NCBI GenBank assembly: GCA_003644175.1
Contig: QNBS01000173.1
Coordinates: 1-5,542 of the forward strand
DNA from: Planctomycetota bacterium
Lineage (GTDB): Bacteria; Planctomycetota; Phycisphaerae; Sedimentisphaerales; Anaerohalosphaeraceae
Direction of reading: 5' to 3'
Length of the DNA: 5,542 nt
Shown one piece after another: positions 4,788-5,542 of this stretch (positions are counted from its first letter, which is position 1; each line of letters starts with the position of its first letter). The position numbers were made by a program, and so were the translations under genes. Below the pieces are notes generated by a model that was not told the DNA's origin, searched no databases, and was given only the letters and a program-made list of their open reading frames with translations.

Positions 4788-5542
4788 ATGGATAACAAGC
4801 GAATCGTAGCTGAAGGGATCACGTTCGACGATGTTCTTCTGTTGCCCGGCAAGAGCGATTTTGTGCCGAGCCAGGCGGACACTTCCACACAATTGACCAA
4901 CAATATCCAAATCAATATCCCGATTATCTCGGCGGCGATGGATACCGTTACCGAAACTGCGCTTGCGATCGCGCTGGCCCAGGAGGGCGGCATCGGAATC
5001 ATTCACAAAAATCTGGATATCGCCGCCCAGAAACGCGAGGTCGCCAAGGTCAAGCGGTCGGAAAACGGCGTGATTCAGGACCCGCTTACGCTTGCACCCG
5101 ACGATACGGTCAGCCGGGCGCTGGAGGTGATGAACGAGCAGAATGTTTCCGGCATTCCGATCGTGCGGGGCAGGAAATTGGCCGGTATCCTGACGCGGCG
5201 CGACCTGAAGTTTCTCAAGGACGAATCGGTCAGGATCGATACGGTGATGACAAAGGATAATCTCGTTACCGGGCCCGCCGATACCACGCTGGAGCAGGCT
5301 ATGGAAATCCTCCGCCATCACAAGGTCGAAAAACTGCTGCTGGTCAACGACGGCGGCGAATTGGCGGGCCTGATTACGATGCGGGATATCGACCGGTTCC
5401 AGCAGTACCCCAGAGCCGTTCGCGACGAGCGGGGCAGGCTGCGTGTGGGTGCGGCGGTCGGCCCGCAGGACTTTGGGCGGATTGCGGCGATGATCGACGC
5501 CGAAGTGGATGGGATAGTCGTCGATACCGCGCACGGCCATTC
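4788..5542 (+). CDS. guaB: IMP dehydrogenase GuaB (5' part, runs off the window)
   Basis: GuaB oxidises IMP to XMP with NAD+, the first committed step of GMP synthesis in the cytoplasm. The frame is open from ATG 4788 to the window edge and gives 251 residues, about half of the usual 490 or so. The N-terminus has the family hallmark GITFDDVLLLPG (10-21), then IPIISAAMDTVTE (44-56) and GGIGIIHKNL (67-76). Two CBS domains follow at about 97-145 and 153-205, with IQDPLTL and TRRDL typical of the first and ITMRDI of the second; in this family they bind regulatory nucleotides. The catalytic barrel resumes with RVGAAVG (219-225) and VDTAHGH (245-251). The catalytic Cys loop lies beyond the window. 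GGAGAG 7 nt upstream supports the start. A long open frame on the opposite strand (4728-5540) is only a shadow. Confidence 0.96.
   Translation, partial: MDNKRIVAEGITFDDVLLLPGKSDFVPSQADTSTQLTNNIQINIPIISAAMDTVTETALAIALAQEGGIGIIHKNLDIAAQKREVAKVKRSENGVIQDPLTLAPDDTVSRALEVMNEQNVSGIPIVRGRKLAGILTRRDLKFLKDESVRIDTVMTKDNLVTGPADTTLEQAMEILRHHKVEKLLLVNDGGELAGLITMRDIDRFQQYPRAVRDERGRLRVGAAVGPQDFGRIAAMIDAEVDGIVVDTAHGH

Noticed and set aside
4728..5540. 270-aa minus-strand open frame
   Set aside because: It lies opposite guaB, whose plus-strand translation matches IMP dehydrogenase motif by motif. It is a high-GC shadow frame.

Overview
The window is high-GC bacterial chromosomal DNA. It holds five protein genes, two of them cut by the window edges, and two long intergenic regions that are unusually rich in structure. 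From the left: the last 437 codons of an rtcB-type RNA ligase gene (+); a 412-bp intergenic region packed with palindromic repeats, including a 42-bp tandem array; three genes on the minus strand that read leftwards from 4380 as one likely operon; a 407-bp AT- and T/G-richer divergent spacer; and the first 251 codons of guaB (IMP dehydrogenase, +). guaB runs off the right edge without a stop codon.

The minus-strand operon is the most distinctive part. Its first gene encodes an exported 617-aa protein with an N-terminal YVTN/NHL-like beta-propeller and a C-terminal di-heme MauG/cytochrome c peroxidase-like domain with two CxxCH sites. The second encodes a small, probably membrane-tethered cytochrome c with two more CxxCH sites. 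The third encodes an 85-aa protein with two predicted membrane segments and an acidic, histidine- and tyrosine-rich middle. Together they look like a four-heme extracytoplasmic redox unit. Its substrate and electron partners cannot be read from this sequence.

The region between rtcB and the cytochrome operon, where the two transcription units converge, carries three different palindromic elements. The first is a 248-bp block with inverted ends, made of 42-bp units. The second is a 42-bp hairpin repeat with ATTTC/GAAAT ends. The third is a hairpin that could end the cytochrome operon. The region between the cytochrome operon and guaB has a very good sigma-70-type promoter (TTGACG, 17 bp, TATATT). 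It implies a leader of about 135 nt before guaB that can form several consecutive hairpins.

Organism: propeller-plus-di-heme-peroxidase proteins of this type are, from memory, common in Planctomycetota and related environmental bacteria. The interspersed palindromic repeats also fit genomes of uncultured environmental bacteria. A planctomycete is my best guess, at moderate to low confidence. rtcB and guaB are housekeeping genes and do not decide the question.
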